Assembly: GCF_001824475.1 (NCBI RefSeq)
Contig: NZ_MHXN01000045.1
Span: forward strand, 124,001-188,000
Direction: 5' to 3'
DNA: 64,000 nt
Origin: Phenylobacterium sp. RIFCSPHIGHO2_01_FULL_69_31
GTDB taxonomy: Bacteria > Pseudomonadota > Alphaproteobacteria > Caulobacterales > Caulobacteraceae
Shown: positions 21,928-30,247 of the stretch, one piece after another
Position numbering within the stretch: position 1 is the first letter of the stretch
How the letters are laid out: every line of letters begins with the position of its first letter
Made by a program: the position numbers and the translations under genes
Notes under the pieces: generated by a model
The model's input: only the letters and a program-made list of their open reading frames with translations
The model's database searches: none
What the model was told of the DNA's origin: nothing

Positions 21928-23199
21928 ATGACCAGCGCCAGCGCCGAGCGGCACCTGTCCATCGACGCCGTCCGCGGCATGGCGGTGCTGGGCATCCTGC
22001 TGATGAACATCGTGGGCATGGGCCTGCCCTCGTTCGCCTACATCAACCCCACCTACGCCGGCGGATCGACCGGGGCCGACTTCTGGATGTGGGCGGTCAA
22101 CAACGTCCTGACCGATGGCAAGATGCGGGCGCTGTTCACGATGCTGTTCGGCGCCTCGACCGTGCTGATCGCCGAACGGGCGGAGGGCGGATCGGGCCTG
22201 TCGCCCGCGATGATCCACTACCGCCGCATGGGATGGATGCTGCTGTTCGGCCTGGCCCACGCCTTCCTGTTCTGGTTCGGCGACGTCCTGGTGGTCTATG
22301 CCCTGGCTGGCCTGCTGATCTTCCCGTTCCGCAAGCTGCCGGCCCGCACCCAGCTCATCATAGGGGCGACGATCCTCCTCGCCCTGCTGGCCAAGAACGT
22401 CTGGCAGGCCGGAGCGCTAGAGGCCCTGCACGCCGCCGCCACGGCGCCCGGCGCGCCGGCGGATACGGTCAAGGCCTGGCGGCAGGCGTCGATGGCGGTC
22501 CAGGCGCCGCCGGAGGCCAAGGCGGTCGAGCTCGCGGGATTCGGCGGCGACTTCCTGTCGGCCCTGCAGGCCCGGGCCAACATGGTCATGCTGTTCTATG
22601 TCGTGCTGCTGCCGACGGAGATGTTCCCCGAGGCCCTCGGTCAGATGTTCGTGGGGATGGCCCTCTTCCGCATGGGCTTCTTCACCCTCGGGTGGTCCAC
22701 CCGAGCCTACCTGGCGTTGATCGGGTTCGCCTACCTGGTCTGCGTCCCGTTTACCGCCTGGCTCGCGGCGGGCATTGCCCAGTCGAACTTCGACCCCTTG
22801 GTCCTGCACGAGCGGGAGGCGTGGCAGCAGACGACCAGACCCTTCATCGGCCTAGCCCACGCCGCGGTCGTCCTACTGATGGTTCGAGCCGGGCTATTCA
22901 AGGCGCTGACCGACCTGCTCGCGGCGGCGGGACGGATGGCGTTCAGCAACTACCTGGGCACCTCGATCATCACGAGCACCCTCTTCTGCGGCTACGGCTT
23001 CGGCCTCTACGGCGAGCTGTCGCGGGCCGAGCTTCTCTGGGTGGTGGCGGGCGTCTGGGCGTTCCTGCTGATCTGGAGCCGGCTGTGGCTGGACCGCTTC
23101 AACTACGGGCCCTTCGAATGGGCCTGGCGCTCGCTCGTCCAGTGGAAACCACAGCGGATGCTGAAGGCCCGCGCGCCGGCGGCCGCGGCCGCCGGCTAG
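21928..23199 (+). CDS. DUF418 family membrane protein
   Basis: A 423-residue polytopic membrane protein. It opens with RHLSIDAVRGMAVLGILLMNIVGMGLP, the N-terminal helix signature shared by DUF418/DUF405-type proteins. The C-terminal DUF418 block is visible (LAAAGRMAFSNYLGTSIITSTLFCGYGFGLYG ... LWLDRFNYGPFEWAWRSLVQW). About ten hydrophobic segments are present. The biochemical role of the family is unknown; it is distantly related to acyltransferase-3-type membrane proteins. GGGGGAAG precedes the start. It is convergent with the M20 amidohydrolase gene, with only 9 bp between stops. Confidence 0.9.
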   Translation: MTSASAERHLSIDAVRGMAVLGILLMNIVGMGLPSFAYINPTYAGGSTGADFWMWAVNNVLTDGKMRALFTMLFGASTVLIAERAEGGSGLSPAMIHYRRMGWMLLFGLAHAFLFWFGDVLVVYALAGLLIFPFRKLPARTQLIIGATILLALLAKNVWQAGALEALHAAATAPGAPADTVKAWRQASMAVQAPPEAKAVELAGFGGDFLSALQARANMVMLFYVVLLPTEMFPEALGQMFVGMALFRMGFFTLGWSTRAYLALIGFAYLVCVPFTAWLAAGIAQSNFDPLVLHEREAWQQTTRPFIGLAHAAVVLLMVRAGLFKALTDLLAAAGRMAFSNYLGTSIITSTLFCGYGFGLYGELSRAELLWVVAGVWAFLLIWSRLWLDRFNYGPFEWAWRSLVQWKPQRMLKARAPAAAAAG

Positions 23200-23208
23200 G
23201 CTTCTCGG

Positions 23209-24789
23209 CTACTTCGGCCGCTCCAGCGTGGGCCACTTCACGCCCAGCTGGTCCAGGTAGGTCGGATACTTCGTCTCGTCGTAGTACTGCGCGCGCATGG
23301 CCGGGCGGAATTGGGCCATCATGTCGGCGTTGAGCTCGATGGCCGGCTTGTCGCTGGCCGAGATCATCGGGACGTAGCGCTCGTCCTTGTTCTGGACCTT
23401 GACGAAGTAGTCCTTGGCCGCCGAGCGCAGCTCCGGCCGGGTGAGCAGGTCCAGGGTGGTCATGGCGATCACCTTGGCGCCGGCCACCACGCCGTCATGC
23501 GCGATAGGCGTGGCCATCGAGATGGCGTTCATCCAGCTGTGGCCCGCCAGCCCCGGGATGTTGGAGGGGTAGTTCACGGTGATCGTCGGCACGGTCCAGG
23601 AGATGTCGCCGATGTCGTCCGACCCGCCGCTCTCCGGCTTCTCGACCGGGGGCTCCAGGTTCTTGAGTTCTGTGGACAGCCCATCCTGCTTGTCGGCGCC
23701 GACCTCCTTCTGGACGGCCTTGGCGAAGGCCTGCTGGTCGGCGGTCCACTTGGGCAAGCCCACCGCCTGAATGTTGGCGTAGGCGGCCTCGGCGATCGGC
23801 TTGTTGAAGTGGCGCGGGGCGGCCGTGCCGACGATCCGCCGCTCGACCGTGGTGTCGGTCATCATGGCGGCCCCGTCGGCGATCTTGTTGCCCACGGCGT
23901 AGAGGTCGGAGATGCGCTTGAAGTCCTGCTCGCGGAAGAAATACCAGACCTTCGCCACCTGCGGCACGACGTTGGGCTGGTCGCCGCCGTCGGTGATCAC
24001 ATAGTGCGACCGCTGCTCGGGCCGGATGTGTTCGCGCCGGAACTCCCAGCCGATGTTCATCAGCGATACGGCGTCGAGGGCGGAGCGACCCATCCAGGGC
24101 TTGCCGGCCGAATGGGCGCTGGCGCCGTGGAACGTGTACTCCACCGAGACCAGGCCGGTGCCGGAAGGTTTGCCCCAGGTGGTGGAGAGGTTGTCGCCCA
24201 CGTGGGTGAACAGCACCGCGTCGACGTTCCTGAACACGCCCTCGCGGACCATGAACGCCTTGCCGGCCACCAGCTCCTCGGCGACGCCCGGCCAGAGCAT
24301 GAGGGTGCCGGCGATGCCCTCCTTCTCCATCAGGTCCTTGACCGCCAGGGCGGCCACGACGTTCACGGCGTTGCCCGAGTTGTGGCCCTCCCCGTGGCCT
24401 GGCGCGCCCTCGACCATAGGCTTTCGCCAGGGGATGCCCGGGGTCTGCGAGGCCTTGGGAATGCCGTCGATGTCCGAGCCCAGGGCGATGACCGGGCCGC
24501 CGGTCTTGTTCGTCCAGGTGGCGACCCAGCCCGTGGGCAGGCCGGCGACGCCGCGGGTCACGGTGAAGCCGTTCTTCTCCAGGACCTCGGTGATATATTT
24601 CGAGGTCTCGACCTCCTGGAACGCCAGTTCGCCGAAGCTGAAGATCTTGTCGTTCATCTGCTGGGCCAGCTTCGCGCGCGCCTGCACGCTGGCCACCGCC
24701 TGCTTCTTCAGCGCGGGAAGGCTGGCGGCGTCCGCCGTCGTGGTCAGCATCAGCGCCGCAAGCGCGATCGGCAGGCCCCAGGTCTTCAT
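23209..24789 (-). CDS. Secreted M20 amidohydrolase (AbgB-like)
   Basis: A 526-residue protein with a signal peptide (MKTWGLPIALAALMLTTTADA). The M20D core includes ALGSDIDGIPKAS (metal Asp), GHGEGHNSGNAV (the usual HGCGHN motif appears here as HGEGHN), and LWPGVAEELVAGK with the catalytic Glu pair. A dimerisation domain and a C-terminal metal His in GLAGHSWMNAIS follow. Relatives are annotated as aminobenzoyl-glutamate or other N-acyl amino-acid hydrolases. Replacement of the metal-binding Cys of HGCGHN by Glu is seen in the AbgB-like subgroup as I recall it. It could process a substrate imported by the nearby TonB/MFS pair; this is inference. Confidence 0.88.
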   Translation of the reverse strand: MKTWGLPIALAALMLTTTADAASLPALKKQAVASVQARAKLAQQMNDKIFSFGELAFQEVETSKYITEVLEKNGFTVTRGVAGLPTGWVATWTNKTGGPVIALGSDIDGIPKASQTPGIPWRKPMVEGAPGHGEGHNSGNAVNVVAALAVKDLMEKEGIAGTLMLWPGVAEELVAGKAFMVREGVFRNVDAVLFTHVGDNLSTTWGKPSGTGLVSVEYTFHGASAHSAGKPWMGRSALDAVSLMNIGWEFRREHIRPEQRSHYVITDGGDQPNVVPQVAKVWYFFREQDFKRISDLYAVGNKIADGAAMMTDTTVERRIVGTAAPRHFNKPIAEAAYANIQAVGLPKWTADQQAFAKAVQKEVGADKQDGLSTELKNLEPPVEKPESGGSDDIGDISWTVPTITVNYPSNIPGLAGHSWMNAISMATPIAHDGVVAGAKVIAMTTLDLLTRPELRSAAKDYFVKVQNKDERYVPMISASDKPAIELNADMMAQFRPAMRAQYYDETKYPTYLDQLGVKWPTLERPK

Positions 24790-24912
24790 CTCACGAACTC
24801 CCTCTTCGACGACACGGGAGACGTGAGATGCGATTCTGGCTCGCCAGCCAGCGCCCTGCCCCCGTCGGGAACCATAGCGTCGGGGATCGGCCCCCGCGAG
24901 GCGCCTTGCGCC

Positions 24913-25317
24913 CTACAGCGCGTCGCAGCCCGGAGGCGGCAGGACCACGACGGGCTCCTGCTTGAATTTGGTGCGATACGCGGCGCGCACCGCCTCGACC
25001 TTGGCCCCGCCGCCGTCGCCGGTGGTCGGCAGCACCACCAGAACAACCTTCGAGGCCTCGCGGATCAGCCGGTTCTCGGAGCCCTTCCACTGGCCGCCGC
25101 CGTCCACCACGGTGACGCCATCGGGAAAGCGCGGCGTGACTTCCTGGTCCACGAACCGGCGCAGCGCACGCTCGTCGAGCGTCGCGGGGGCCTTGGCGCC
25201 GAAGAACAGCTGGGCGGTGCGGAGCGGAGCCTGGCCGACGGGGCAAGCCAGCGGCCTGGGCGCGCTCGCGCACCCGGCCACGCCTAGCATCAGGATCAGC
25301 GCCCCGGCCGCCCTCAT
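24913..25317 (-). CDS. DUF3574-like lipoprotein
   Basis: A 134-residue protein with a lipoprotein signal (LMLGVAGCAS; lipobox LGVAGC, lipidated Cys near residue 16). The mature part AQLFFGAKAPATLDERALRRFVDQEVTPRFPDGVTVVDGGGQW followed by IREASKVVLVVLP matches my recollection of the DUF3574 family, small periplasmic proteins of unknown function. Its ATG overlaps the stop of the isovaleryl-CoA dehydrogenase gene by 4 bases (ATGA), so it is co-translated with that gene, though no functional link is obvious. Confidence 0.8.
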   Translation of the reverse strand: MRAAGALILMLGVAGCASAPRPLACPVGQAPLRTAQLFFGAKAPATLDERALRRFVDQEVTPRFPDGVTVVDGGGQWKGSENRLIREASKVVLVVLPTTGDGGGAKVEAVRAAYRTKFKQEPVVVLPPPGCDAL

Positions 25318-26480
25318 CCGCCCACGAGCTCCCGGCCGATGAGGAAGCGGCGGATCTCGTTGGTGCCCGCGCCGATGTCGTAGAGCTTGGCGTCGCGCAG
25401 CAGGCGCTCCACCGGATACTCCTTGGTGTAGCCGGCGCCGCCCAGGGCCTGGATCGCCTCCAGCGCCACCTTCACGGCGTTCTCGCTCGCCATCAGGATC
25501 GCCCCCGCCGCATCGAACCGCGTCGTCTGGCCCGCGTCGCAGGCCCTGGCCACAGCATAGACATAAGCGCGGGCCGAGTTCAGTGCGACATACATGTCCG
25601 CCACCTTGCCCTGCATGAGCTGGAACGAGCCGATCGGCTTGCCGAACTGTTTGCGCTCGCGGACGTAGGGCAGGACGACGTCGAGGCAGGCCTGCATGAT
25701 GCCCAGCGGCCCGCCGGACAGCACGGTCCGCTCGTAGTCCAGCCCGCTCATCAGGACGCCCGCGCCCCCGCCGACGGGGCCCATGACGTTCTCCTCCGGC
25801 ACCTCGCAGTCCTCGAACACCAGCTCGGCGGTGTCGGAGCCGCGCATCCCCATCTTGTCCAGCTTGTTCGAGACGCTGAAGCCCTTGAAGCCCTTTTCGA
25901 TGAGGAAGGTGGTGATGCCGCGCGAGGCCTCCTCCGGCGAGGTCTTGGCGTAGACTACCAGGGTGTGAGCGTGGGGGGCGTTGGTGATCCAGAATTTCGT
26001 GCCGTTCAGGACGTAGCGGTCGCCGCGCTTCTCGGCCTTCAGTCGCATCGAGACGACGTCGGAACCGCTGCCGGCCTCGCTCATGGCCAGGGAGCCGACA
26101 TGTTCGCCACTGATCAGCTTGGGCAGGTAGCGCCGCTTCTGCTCCGGCGTGCCCCAGCGGCGGATCTGGTTCACGCAGAGGTTCGAGTGGGCGCCATAGC
26201 TCAGGCCCACCGAGGCCGAGGCGCGGGACACCTCCTCCATCGCCACCACGTGTTCGAGATAGCCCAGGCCCAGGCCCCCGAACTCCTCCTCGACGGTGAT
26301 GCCGTGCAGGCCGAGCTCGCCCATCTGGGGCCAGAGCGCGCGGGGGAAGGTGTTGGCGGCGTCCACCTCGGCGGCCAGCGGCGCGATCCTGTCGGCGGCG
26401 AAGCGGGCGGTGGTGTCGCGGATGGCGTCGGCGGCCTCGCCGAGGCCGAACTCCATGTTAGGGCCGTGGTTCGAGATCAT
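25314..26480 (-). CDS. ivd: Isovaleryl-CoA dehydrogenase
   Basis: A 388-residue FAD-dependent acyl-CoA dehydrogenase predicted to oxidise isovaleryl-CoA to 3-methylcrotonyl-CoA in leucine breakdown. The fold is complete: N-terminal helical domain (EEFGGLGLGYLEHVVAMEEVSRAS), mid beta domain with FAD-contact segments LAMSEAGSGSDVVSM and FWITNAPHA, and a C-terminal helical domain with YTKEYPVERLLRDAKLYDIGAGTNEIRR. The segment SGLDYERTVLSGGPLG carries the catalytic Glu at the unusual position characteristic of isovaleryl-CoA dehydrogenases. Genes for methylcrotonyl-CoA carboxylase are not in the window. The start could be the ATG a few codons inside (MEFGLGEA). Confidence 0.9.
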   Translation of the reverse strand: MISNHGPNMEFGLGEAADAIRDTTARFAADRIAPLAAEVDAANTFPRALWPQMGELGLHGITVEEEFGGLGLGYLEHVVAMEEVSRASASVGLSYGAHSNLCVNQIRRWGTPEQKRRYLPKLISGEHVGSLAMSEAGSGSDVVSMRLKAEKRGDRYVLNGTKFWITNAPHAHTLVVYAKTSPEEASRGITTFLIEKGFKGFSVSNKLDKMGMRGSDTAELVFEDCEVPEENVMGPVGGGAGVLMSGLDYERTVLSGGPLGIMQACLDVVLPYVRERKQFGKPIGSFQLMQGKVADMYVALNSARAYVYAVARACDAGQTTRFDAAGAILMASENAVKVALEAIQALGGAGYTKEYPVERLLRDAKLYDIGAGTNEIRRFLIGRELVGG

Positions 26481-26515
26481 GGGCGGCTGTTAGCATGGCC
26501 GCCGCGCCGCGCGAA

Positions 26516-27832
26516 CTAGTCGCGCTCGGCCTCGCGCCCCAGCCGTTGCAGCAGCCGGAACACCGCGACCACCACGAAACCGACTCCGGCGAGGCCTGCG
26601 GGCCAGGCTACCATCAGGGGCGTGATCAGGCCGTTCGCGGGCGCCCGGGCGCTGAGCCCCCAGAAGATGCCGAAGCCGAAGAAGGCCAGGCCGAACAGCG
26701 CCAGCAGCAGGTCCCAGACCACCGAGACTTCCTTAGGCTTCGGCGCGGGCCGCGGACGGGCGGGAATGAACTCGTACGGCTGGGCCTCCGGCTCCGGAGC
26801 CGGTTCGGGTTCCTCGAAGGCGGCGGCGGGCGCCTTTGGGATCTCCAGGTCGTCGGCCGCCGCTTCGGGTTCGGGGACCAGCGGCTCGTCCACGACAAGC
26901 TCTTCCTCGACCTCTTCAGGTTCGAGATGCGGGGTGATCGGCGGCGCGAAATCGGCCTGCGGGCGCAGGTCGGCTTCAGGTTCGGGCTCGGGAAGCTGAT
27001 CCCCTTCGGGCTCGGGCTCCGGTTCGGGCGAGACTTCGGCCTCCCAGGCCGCGATCGGTTCGGAGGCCCCCTCGGGCTCGGAGATGACCTCCGGCTCGGG
27101 CTCCAGAGCCGGTTCGGGCTCCTCGCCGGGATGGGCGAAGATCGTCTCGAGCCGGGCAGCGACGGCCTCCGCTGCGGCGGTCACCGCCGGACGGGCCAGT
27201 TCCGGCGCTGCCGTCGCGAGCTCCACCTCCTCCAGCGTCGCCTCGCGGCGGACCCGGACGCGGTTGTCGTCGAATGAGGTCTCCAGCTCCACCGGCCGGC
27301 GCAGCGGCACCAAGTCGAGCGCGTCCAGGTCGATGGCCGGCCGGATGATCGGTGACGGGGCGGAGGCGAAGTCGTCGCCGGGCGGGGTCAGGAACAACGC
27401 CTTCTCGGCGGCGCGGCGGCGCACCAGGGCGTCCACCACGATCCGCTCGCCCTCGAAGTCGGCCTTGCGCCACAGCTCCATGGCGCAGGCCGCCTGCACT
27501 GCGGCGCCGGCGTTGAGCCGCTTCAGCACCTGGCTGCGGCGGAAGTTGTCCAAGCCGATGTTGAACGCGAAGCTGCAGATCGCGTCGTACTGGTTCTGGC
27601 TGAGCGGCGCGTAGACGTTCTCGTTCACCGTGTGCTGGACGCTGATCAGGTCGTAGACCAGCAAGGCCTCGGCGTCAGACTCGGAAACTTCGGCCCCCTC
27701 GCGAGCCGTCAGCGTGTGGCCATAGCCGATCATCCAGCGGCCATCGGGCAGCTGGGCGGCGTGTCGGCGGTAGCCTTCGAACCGCTTGATCAGTTCGATG
27801 GCCGCCCGGGAAACGCGATGGCGCGAGAGCAT
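26516..27832 (-). CDS. spmX: SpmX-like muramidase-fold polarity protein
   Basis: A 438-residue protein built like Caulobacter SpmX. An N-terminal GH24 lysozyme domain (about residues 1-150) has FEGYRRHAAQLPDGRWMIGYGHT with the catalytic-type Glu, Asp and Thr. A long acidic, Pro/Glu-rich linker follows (about 190-365, many EPEPE runs). Two C-terminal membrane helices end it (LLLALFGLAFFGFGIFW and MVAWPAGLAGVGFVVVAVF). In Caulobacter, SpmX sits at the stalked pole, binds PopZ and recruits and activates the kinase DivJ; in Asticcacaulis it positions stalks. The ATG at 27832 (MLSRHRVSRAA) is preferred over an upstream TTG. Assignment is by architecture and motif; divJ is not in the window. Confidence 0.85.
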   Translation of the reverse strand: MLSRHRVSRAAIELIKRFEGYRRHAAQLPDGRWMIGYGHTLTAREGAEVSESDAEALLVYDLISVQHTVNENVYAPLSQNQYDAICSFAFNIGLDNFRRSQVLKRLNAGAAVQAACAMELWRKADFEGERIVVDALVRRRAAEKALFLTPPGDDFASAPSPIIRPAIDLDALDLVPLRRPVELETSFDDNRVRVRREATLEEVELATAAPELARPAVTAAAEAVAARLETIFAHPGEEPEPALEPEPEVISEPEGASEPIAAWEAEVSPEPEPEPEGDQLPEPEPEADLRPQADFAPPITPHLEPEEVEEELVVDEPLVPEPEAAADDLEIPKAPAAAFEEPEPAPEPEAQPYEFIPARPRPAPKPKEVSVVWDLLLALFGLAFFGFGIFWGLSARAPANGLITPLMVAWPAGLAGVGFVVVAVFRLLQRLGREAERD

Positions 27833-27867
27833 GGCTCCCAATCGTCCCAAATCGGCACAGGCGGCAG

Positions 27868-27888
27868 GCGCCTGAACGGATCAGGCGC
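27868..27888. terminator. Stem-loop between mgtE and spmX
   Basis: Perfect 8-bp stem GCGCCTGA / TCAGGCGC with a 5-base loop in the 70-bp gap after the mgtE stop codon. No T-run follows on the minus strand, so it may be a weak terminator or processing element. Confidence 0.4.
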
Positions 27889-27902
27889 AAGCCTGACGCC
27901 AG

Positions 27903-29318
27903 TTACAACAGGATTAGCGCGACGAGGCCCAGGAAGGCGAAGAAACCTGTGAAGTCCGTCGTGAAAGTCACGAAAACAGATGAGGAAACGGCAGGATCCC
28001 GGCCCATTCGCTCCAGCGCCAGCGGGATCACCGCCCCCGCGAGCGAGGCCACGAACAGGTTGATCATCAGCGCCAGGCCGAAGGCGATCGAGAGCCGCAG
28101 GTCCTGAAAGAGGCCGAAGACGACACCGCCGGTGAGTATCGCCAGCACGAAGCCGTTCGTCAGGCCCACCACCATTTCCCGGCTGACGGTGCGCACGGCG
28201 TTGAACGCGGAAAGCTCGCGGCTGGCCAGGGCCCGCACGGCCACGGCCAGGGTCTGGGTGCCGGCGTTGCCGCCCAGCGACGCCACGATCGGCATCAGGG
28301 CGGCCAGGATCGCCAGCTTCTGAATCTCCTGTTCGAAGGCGCCGATGACGCTGGCGGCCAGGGCCGCCGTCACCGTGTTCACCAGCAGCCACGGGAGGCG
28401 CGAGCGGACGATGCCGATGACGCCCGCGTCGCGGCCGGCGTCCGACACGCCGGCCAGGGCCAGGATGTCCTCCTCGCCCTCTTCCTGGACGACGCCGACG
28501 ATGTCGTCGACGGTGATCTGGCCCACCAACCGCCCAGCGGGGTCGACCACCGGCGCGGAGATCAGGTGGTACTTGTCGAAGATGTAGGCGACCTCTTCCT
28601 GGTCGAGGTCGACGGTGATTTCCGTCACCGGCTCCATGATCTGGGCCAGGGGCGTCGCGCGGGCGCTGCGCAGCAGCATGCTCACCGGCACCGCGCCGAC
28701 CGGCTTGTAGGCGGGGTCGACCACATAGATGTCGAAGAACAGCTCGGGCAGTTCGTCGCTGTCCCTGCGGAAGTGGTCGATGGCCTGCCCGACGGTCCAG
28801 AACTGCGGCGCGGCCACCACCTCGCGCTGCATGAGGCGGCCGGCGGTCTCGTCCTCGTAGGAGAGCGTGCTCTCGATGGCCGCCCGCTCCAGCTCGGGCA
28901 TGGCCGCCATGACCTCGGCGCGCTTGTCGTCCTCCAGGTCGTCGACGACGTCGGCCGCGTCGTCGGATTCCATCTCGCCGATGGCCTTGGCGAGGGTCGC
29001 CGACGGGACGTGCTCCAGCACCTCCTCGCGGATCTCGCTGTCCAATTCGGACAGGATCTCGGCCAGGGTCTCGGGATCAAGGTGCGGGATCAGTTCTTCC
29101 CGCGCATCGGCCGACAGGAAGCCCATCAGATCCGCCACGTCGGCCGGATGCAGGGCGCTGAGCAGCTCGCGCAAGCGCTCGGCGTCGCCGCGGTCCAGGG
29201 CGTCCGCGACGTCCGAGACGAATTCCGGGTTCAGCGCGTAGTCGTCTTCGAGGGCCAGGTCTTCGAGGTCTTCCTCGATGTCCACGAGCTCGGTGAGGTC
29301 GTCCGTTTCGCGTACCAT
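27903..29318 (-). CDS. mgtE: Magnesium transporter MgtE
   Basis: A 471-residue Mg2+ channel/transporter. The N-terminal cytosolic superhelical domain is visible (ALHPADVADLMGFL, HVPSATLAKAIGEME, about residues 60-150). Two CBS domains follow (about 160-285; TVDLDQEEVAYIFDKYHLISAPVVDPAGRLVGQITVDDI). The five-helix membrane domain (about 310-471) includes LAALMPIVASLGGNAGTQTLAV, the conserved pore region. By family, the N and CBS domains bind Mg2+ and close the pore when Mg2+ is plentiful. The ATG at 29318 (MVRETDDL) is preceded by GGGGAGGT. No Mg2+-sensing leader is recognised in the short upstream gap. Confidence 0.93.
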   Translation of the reverse strand: MVRETDDLTELVDIEEDLEDLALEDDYALNPEFVSDVADALDRGDAERLRELLSALHPADVADLMGFLSADAREELIPHLDPETLAEILSELDSEIREEVLEHVPSATLAKAIGEMESDDAADVVDDLEDDKRAEVMAAMPELERAAIESTLSYEDETAGRLMQREVVAAPQFWTVGQAIDHFRRDSDELPELFFDIYVVDPAYKPVGAVPVSMLLRSARATPLAQIMEPVTEITVDLDQEEVAYIFDKYHLISAPVVDPAGRLVGQITVDDIVGVVQEEGEEDILALAGVSDAGRDAGVIGIVRSRLPWLLVNTVTAALAASVIGAFEQEIQKLAILAALMPIVASLGGNAGTQTLAVAVRALASRELSAFNAVRTVSREMVVGLTNGFVLAILTGGVVFGLFQDLRLSIAFGLALMINLFVASLAGAVIPLALERMGRDPAVSSSVFVTFTTDFTGFFAFLGLVALILL

Positions 29319-29420
29319 GCGGACCTCCCCGGCTATATCTGGACGGCTCTGCTCGTTCCCTGGTTGAGACCCTGATTCACGGATGCGGTCGAGAGGATCG
29401 CCGCCGGCGAGCCGGGCCAC

Positions 29421-29648
29421 TCACGTCGGCCAAAGCCGCTTGCGAGCGAACGCATGGCCTGAGCCGGATTTCAAGTAGGTCTCGAAAGCTTCCGCCTGAT
29501 CCCGTTCGCCGAAAGCGACATAGGTGACCAGTTTCCAGGGCCGGTGCTTCGAGGTGTGCGGAGACTTGCCACCGTTGTGTTCGCGGACCCGTGCCCGGAG
29601 GTCCGACGTGACGCCGATGTACCGTTTGGCTGGGTTCGCGAGACTCAC
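29421..29648 (-). CDS. GIY-YIG nuclease domain protein, N-terminus uncertain or eroded
   Basis: From GTG at 29648 it encodes 75 residues: KRYIGVTSDLRARVREHNGGKS, then LVTYVAFGERDQAEAFETYLKSGSGHAFARKRLW, the compact UvrC-type GIY-YIG fold with the YIG motif, catalytic Arg region and the LKSGSG tail. The usual first strand (here HYVYLLVS) lies upstream of the GTG in the same frame, yet no ATG, GTG or TTG precedes it; only CTG codons do, and the frame runs into a palindromic repeat. The gene may use a CTG start or be N-terminally damaged. These small proteins are usually of unknown role. Confidence 0.6.
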   Translation of the reverse strand: MSLANPAKRYIGVTSDLRARVREHNGGKSPHTSKHRPWKLVTYVAFGERDQAEAFETYLKSGSGHAFARKRLWPT

Positions 29649-29691
29649 GAGGAGGTAGACGTAGTGCAGGAGAGCCCCTCCGGTGACCGGC

Positions 29692-29779
29692 CCTGCTACG
29701 CCAAGGCTTCGCAGGGCATCCTGCTTCGCCTCGACCCACCTCGTTCAATCCTGCGTAGCCCAGGGGGCGAAGCAGGATG
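29692..29779. repeat. Palindromic repeat cluster abutting tRNA-Leu
   Basis: Two inverted units share CCTGCTACGCC / GGCGTAGCAGG-type ends: CCTGCTACGCCAAGGCTTCG... (29692-29715) and the opposite-facing CCTGCGTAGCCC...GAAGCAGG (29750-29776). A larger palindrome, GCATCCTGCTTCGCC (29716-29730) against GGCGAAGCAGGATG (29766-29779), encloses the second unit. The right arm touches the CCA end of the tRNA gene. The cluster sits between that tRNA and the GIY-YIG ORF. Confidence 0.75.
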
Positions 29780-29862
29780 GTGCGGTCGAGAAGACTCGAA
29801 CTTCCACGGGTTGCCCCACAGCGACCTCAACGCTGCGCGTCTACCAATTCCGCCACGACCGC
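29778..29862 (-). tRNA. tRNA-Leu (anticodon GAG)
   Basis: An 85-base cloverleaf with a long variable arm. The acceptor GCGGTCG pairs with CGACCGC, followed by an encoded CCA (29778-29780). The anticodon stem CAGCG / CGCTG encloses the loop TTGAGGT, giving GAG, which reads CUC and CUU. The T arm GGAAGTTCGAGTCTTCT is normal. No intron. Confidence 0.95.
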
Positions 29863-29926
29863 TCGTGGTGAGGCGCGGCAGGTAGCAAACCCCGCCCGCC
29901 TTGTGAAGTGCGTTAAAACATAAGGC

Positions 29927-30238
29927 TCAGGCGTTGCCGGCCATGTAGTCGTAGACGTTGGCCTCACGGGTCACCGTGATGGCGATCCGCTCGTCGTTGA
30001 TCTGGATTTCGCCGCGGGCGACCGGGTGGTTATTGGCGAGGATCCAGACCTCCTCGTTCACGGTCGTATCCAGGGGAATCACCGCCCCGCGGCCCATGCG
30101 CAGCAGTTGCGCCATGGGCAGGGTCGCGCGACCGAGCACCACCTGGATTTCGACATTGACCGCCTTGACCTGGCTCACGAAGGAAGACCCCGAAACTGAA
30201 CTCACGGGCTTTGCGCGACGCACGCCCGAACCCCACAT
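29927..30238 (-). CDS. FliN/SpoA-domain flagellar motor switch protein
   Basis: Up to 103 residues. The SpoA fold covers most of the protein: VNVEIQVVLGRATLPMAQLLRMGRGAVIPLDTTVNEEVWILANNHPVARGEIQI matches FliN, the C-ring component that, with FliM and FliG, sets motor direction and takes part in export. The tail ITVTREANVYDYM is also FliN-like. No other flagellar gene is nearby, so it may be a solitary fliN or a paralogue. If it starts at 30238, the start lies only 9 bp from the lipB start on the other strand; internal GTG codons (VSSVSGSS or VSQVKAVN) are plausible alternatives. Confidence 0.8.
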   Translation of the reverse strand: MWGSGVRRAKPVSSVSGSSFVSQVKAVNVEIQVVLGRATLPMAQLLRMGRGAVIPLDTTVNEEVWILANNHPVARGEIQINDERIAITVTREANVYDYMAGNA

Positions 30239-30247
30239 TGGGCCGAC

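Noticed and set aside
29377..29748. 123-codon minus-strand ORF overlapping the GIY-YIG gene in another frame
   Set aside because: Composition is shadow-like (Arg/Ser/Pro-rich) and the other frame carries the GIY-YIG motifs.
29716..29862. tRNA-Leu as an attachment site of an integrated element
   Set aside because: No integrase, no second partial tRNA copy and no foreign-looking gene block lie next to it; only short palindromes.
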